This document shows positions 63,280-64,000 of a stretch of DNA of 64,000 bases, in pieces; positions within the stretch are counted from its first letter, which is position 1, and each line of letters opens with the position of its first letter. The notes beneath the pieces were generated by a model. That model worked only from the letters and a program-made list of their open reading frames with translations, searched no databases and had not been told where the DNA came from. The stretch lies in NCBI GenBank assembly GCA_013824245.1, contig PNNN01000018.1, positions 60,351 through 124,350 of the forward strand. Direction: 5' to 3'. A program made the position numbers and the translations under genes. Source of the DNA: Chlorobiaceae bacterium. Lineage in GTDB: Bacteria > Bacteroidota > Ignavibacteria > UBA10030 > SZUA-254.

Positions 63280-64000
63280 ATGAAATCTTGGATTGAACGT
63301 GCTATTAGTTTATTGGAAAAGAGTCTTGAGCCAATTCCTCAGGAACTTAACCAATTAGATTGGAAAATTGATATATCACAAAAAGATGAAAGATTTCATC
63401 ATCATATTTCGGGATTCGCGAACACCGAAGGCGGGGGATTTCTTGTTTTTGGTATCGATAGACATGGTATTGTTCATGGTGTAAATAAAAATATTATTGA
63501 TAATATTATACAAAAAATTGGCAATATTGCACGAGATGGATTAGAACCATCAGTTTCAATAGATCATAGCTTAGAAGAATATCGAGGAAAATCTGTTTTG
63601 TTCATCTACATCGCAGAGTCGAGAATTAAACCGGTGCACATGCGTGGTCAACCATTAGAGGAATCATATATACGTTCAGCAGCACAAACTCGAAAGATAG
63701 ATAAGAATGAACTTCGTCGTGCGTTAATTTCTTCTCAACCAATTCGCTTTGAAGAAATGACCGCATATACTTCACAATCTTTGACAGATATTCTATCCCG
63801 ATTAGACTATATACGTGTTTTTGATATGTTGAGATTCCCGGTTCCGAAAACTGATTTTGGTATTGCAGAATTTTTAATATCACAAAAATTTCTTACTCGT
63901 GATAATGATAGATACAACATCACCAATTTAGGAGTATTGGTGTCAGCAAAAGAAATCCAATCTTTTTTGGGAAAGGAAAGAAAAGCTGTCCGGGTAAATG
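63280..64000 (+). CDS. AlbA_2 (Schlafen-like) domain protein, 3' end missing
   Basis: The frame from the ATG at 63280 runs off the right edge (240 codons seen). The N-terminal AlbA_2/Schlafen DNA-binding domain is clear: HHISGFANTEGGGFLVFGIDRHG, then VLFIYIAESRIKPVH and ESYIRSAAQTRKID. A second region begins at about residue 165 with DYIRVFDMLRFP. Such proteins are usually ATP-binding transcription regulators or defence-linked. The repeats in front suggest autoregulation. Confidence 0.85.
   Translation, partial: MKSWIERAISLLEKSLEPIPQELNQLDWKIDISQKDERFHHHISGFANTEGGGFLVFGIDRHGIVHGVNKNIIDNIIQKIGNIARDGLEPSVSIDHSLEEYRGKSVLFIYIAESRIKPVHMRGQPLEESYIRSAAQTRKIDKNELRRALISSQPIRFEEMTAYTSQSLTDILSRLDYIRVFDMLRFPVPKTDFGIAEFLISQKFLTRDNDRYNITNLGVLVSAKEIQSFLGKERKAVRVN

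Noticed and set aside
1..64000. tRNA, rRNA or CRISPR array
   Set aside because: No tRNA T-loop patterns with matching stems, no rRNA-like stretches and no evenly spaced direct repeats with unique spacers were seen by eye.

Overview
ORGANISM. The window looks like a chromosome (or metagenome contig) from the Bacteroidota/Chlorobiota (FCB) group, most like Ignavibacteria or a relative. The signs are a secreted protein with a Por (type IX) C-terminal sorting domain, a FadL-like outer-membrane protein of the PorV style, moderate A+T richness, many starts with weak Shine-Dalgarno sequences, and short palindromes scattered between genes. The gene content points to a facultative or strict anaerobe: oxygen-independent coproporphyrinogen oxidase, a group 3b type NiFe hydrogenase, ThyX instead of ThyA, and a very large multihaem cytochrome cluster. 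The assignment is inferred from family content only; no rRNA or tRNA gene was seen. LAYOUT. 1-1.7 kb: small A+T-rich genes, one integron attC-like palindrome and a block of dispersed repeats. 1.7-7.4 kb: housekeeping and accessory genes (TlpA-like lipoprotein, ECF sigma factor, isoaspartyl peptidase/asparaginase family enzyme, Yip1-like protein, DMT exporter, TrmH-like methylase). 7.4-22.2 kb: an almost uninterrupted minus-strand respiratory cluster. In transcription order it runs sigma-54 response regulator, universal stress protein, tetrahaem c554-like cytochrome, 13-haem cytochrome fused to cytochrome b, 19-haem cytochrome, separate cytochrome b, 7-haem NapC/NrfH-like protein, Rieske protein, b6-type cytochrome b, 11-haem cytochrome, CcmF. 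These carry 53 CXXCH motifs plus one CX3CH motif. 22.2-29.2 kb: hemN and, divergently, a hydBGDA-like hydrogenase operon containing a cyclic-nucleotide-domain gene and a maturation protease. 29-36.4 kb: envelope proteins, a penicillin-acylase-family hydrolase and a sirtuin. 36.4-39.1 kb: an apparent insertion with a second attC-like palindrome, an A+T-rich alpha/beta hydrolase and a thioredoxin-like gene cut off where the hydrolase ends. 39-51 kb: mfd, arfB-like, thyX, an ECF sigma/anti-sigma operon, a mutT-ogg repair pair, saccharopine-dehydrogenase-like, YajQ and an amidase. 51-64 kb: T9SS cargo, a DUF433/DUF5615 toxin-antitoxin-like pair, an anti-sigma-like FG-GAP protein beside an unfamiliar sigma-like protein, a TcmP-DUF5131-Nramp/Usp operon, a POT-like transporter, a REP-associated transposase between identical repeats, bacterioferritin, and an AlbA_2 (Schlafen-like) gene running off the right edge. 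HOW IT WORKS TOGETHER. The central theme is electron transfer. Quinol oxidation by a Rieske/cytochrome b complex, and by two cytochrome b modules paired with multihaem proteins, would pass electrons to periplasmic haem wires. CcmF would attach the haems, HemN would supply haem without oxygen, and the hydrogenase would exchange electrons between H2 and NAD(P)H. A second theme is mobile small DNA: several palindromic repeat families, a transposase of the type that moves them, two attC-like sites, and repeat words found also inside reading frames of mfd and a dehydrogenase. The best candidates for something little described are the sigma-like/FG-GAP anti-sigma pair (52.8-55.5 kb), the coupled TcmP-DUF5131-Nramp/Usp operon (55.5-59.0 kb) and the fused/split pair of multihaem-cytochrome b modules (14.4-19.5 kb).
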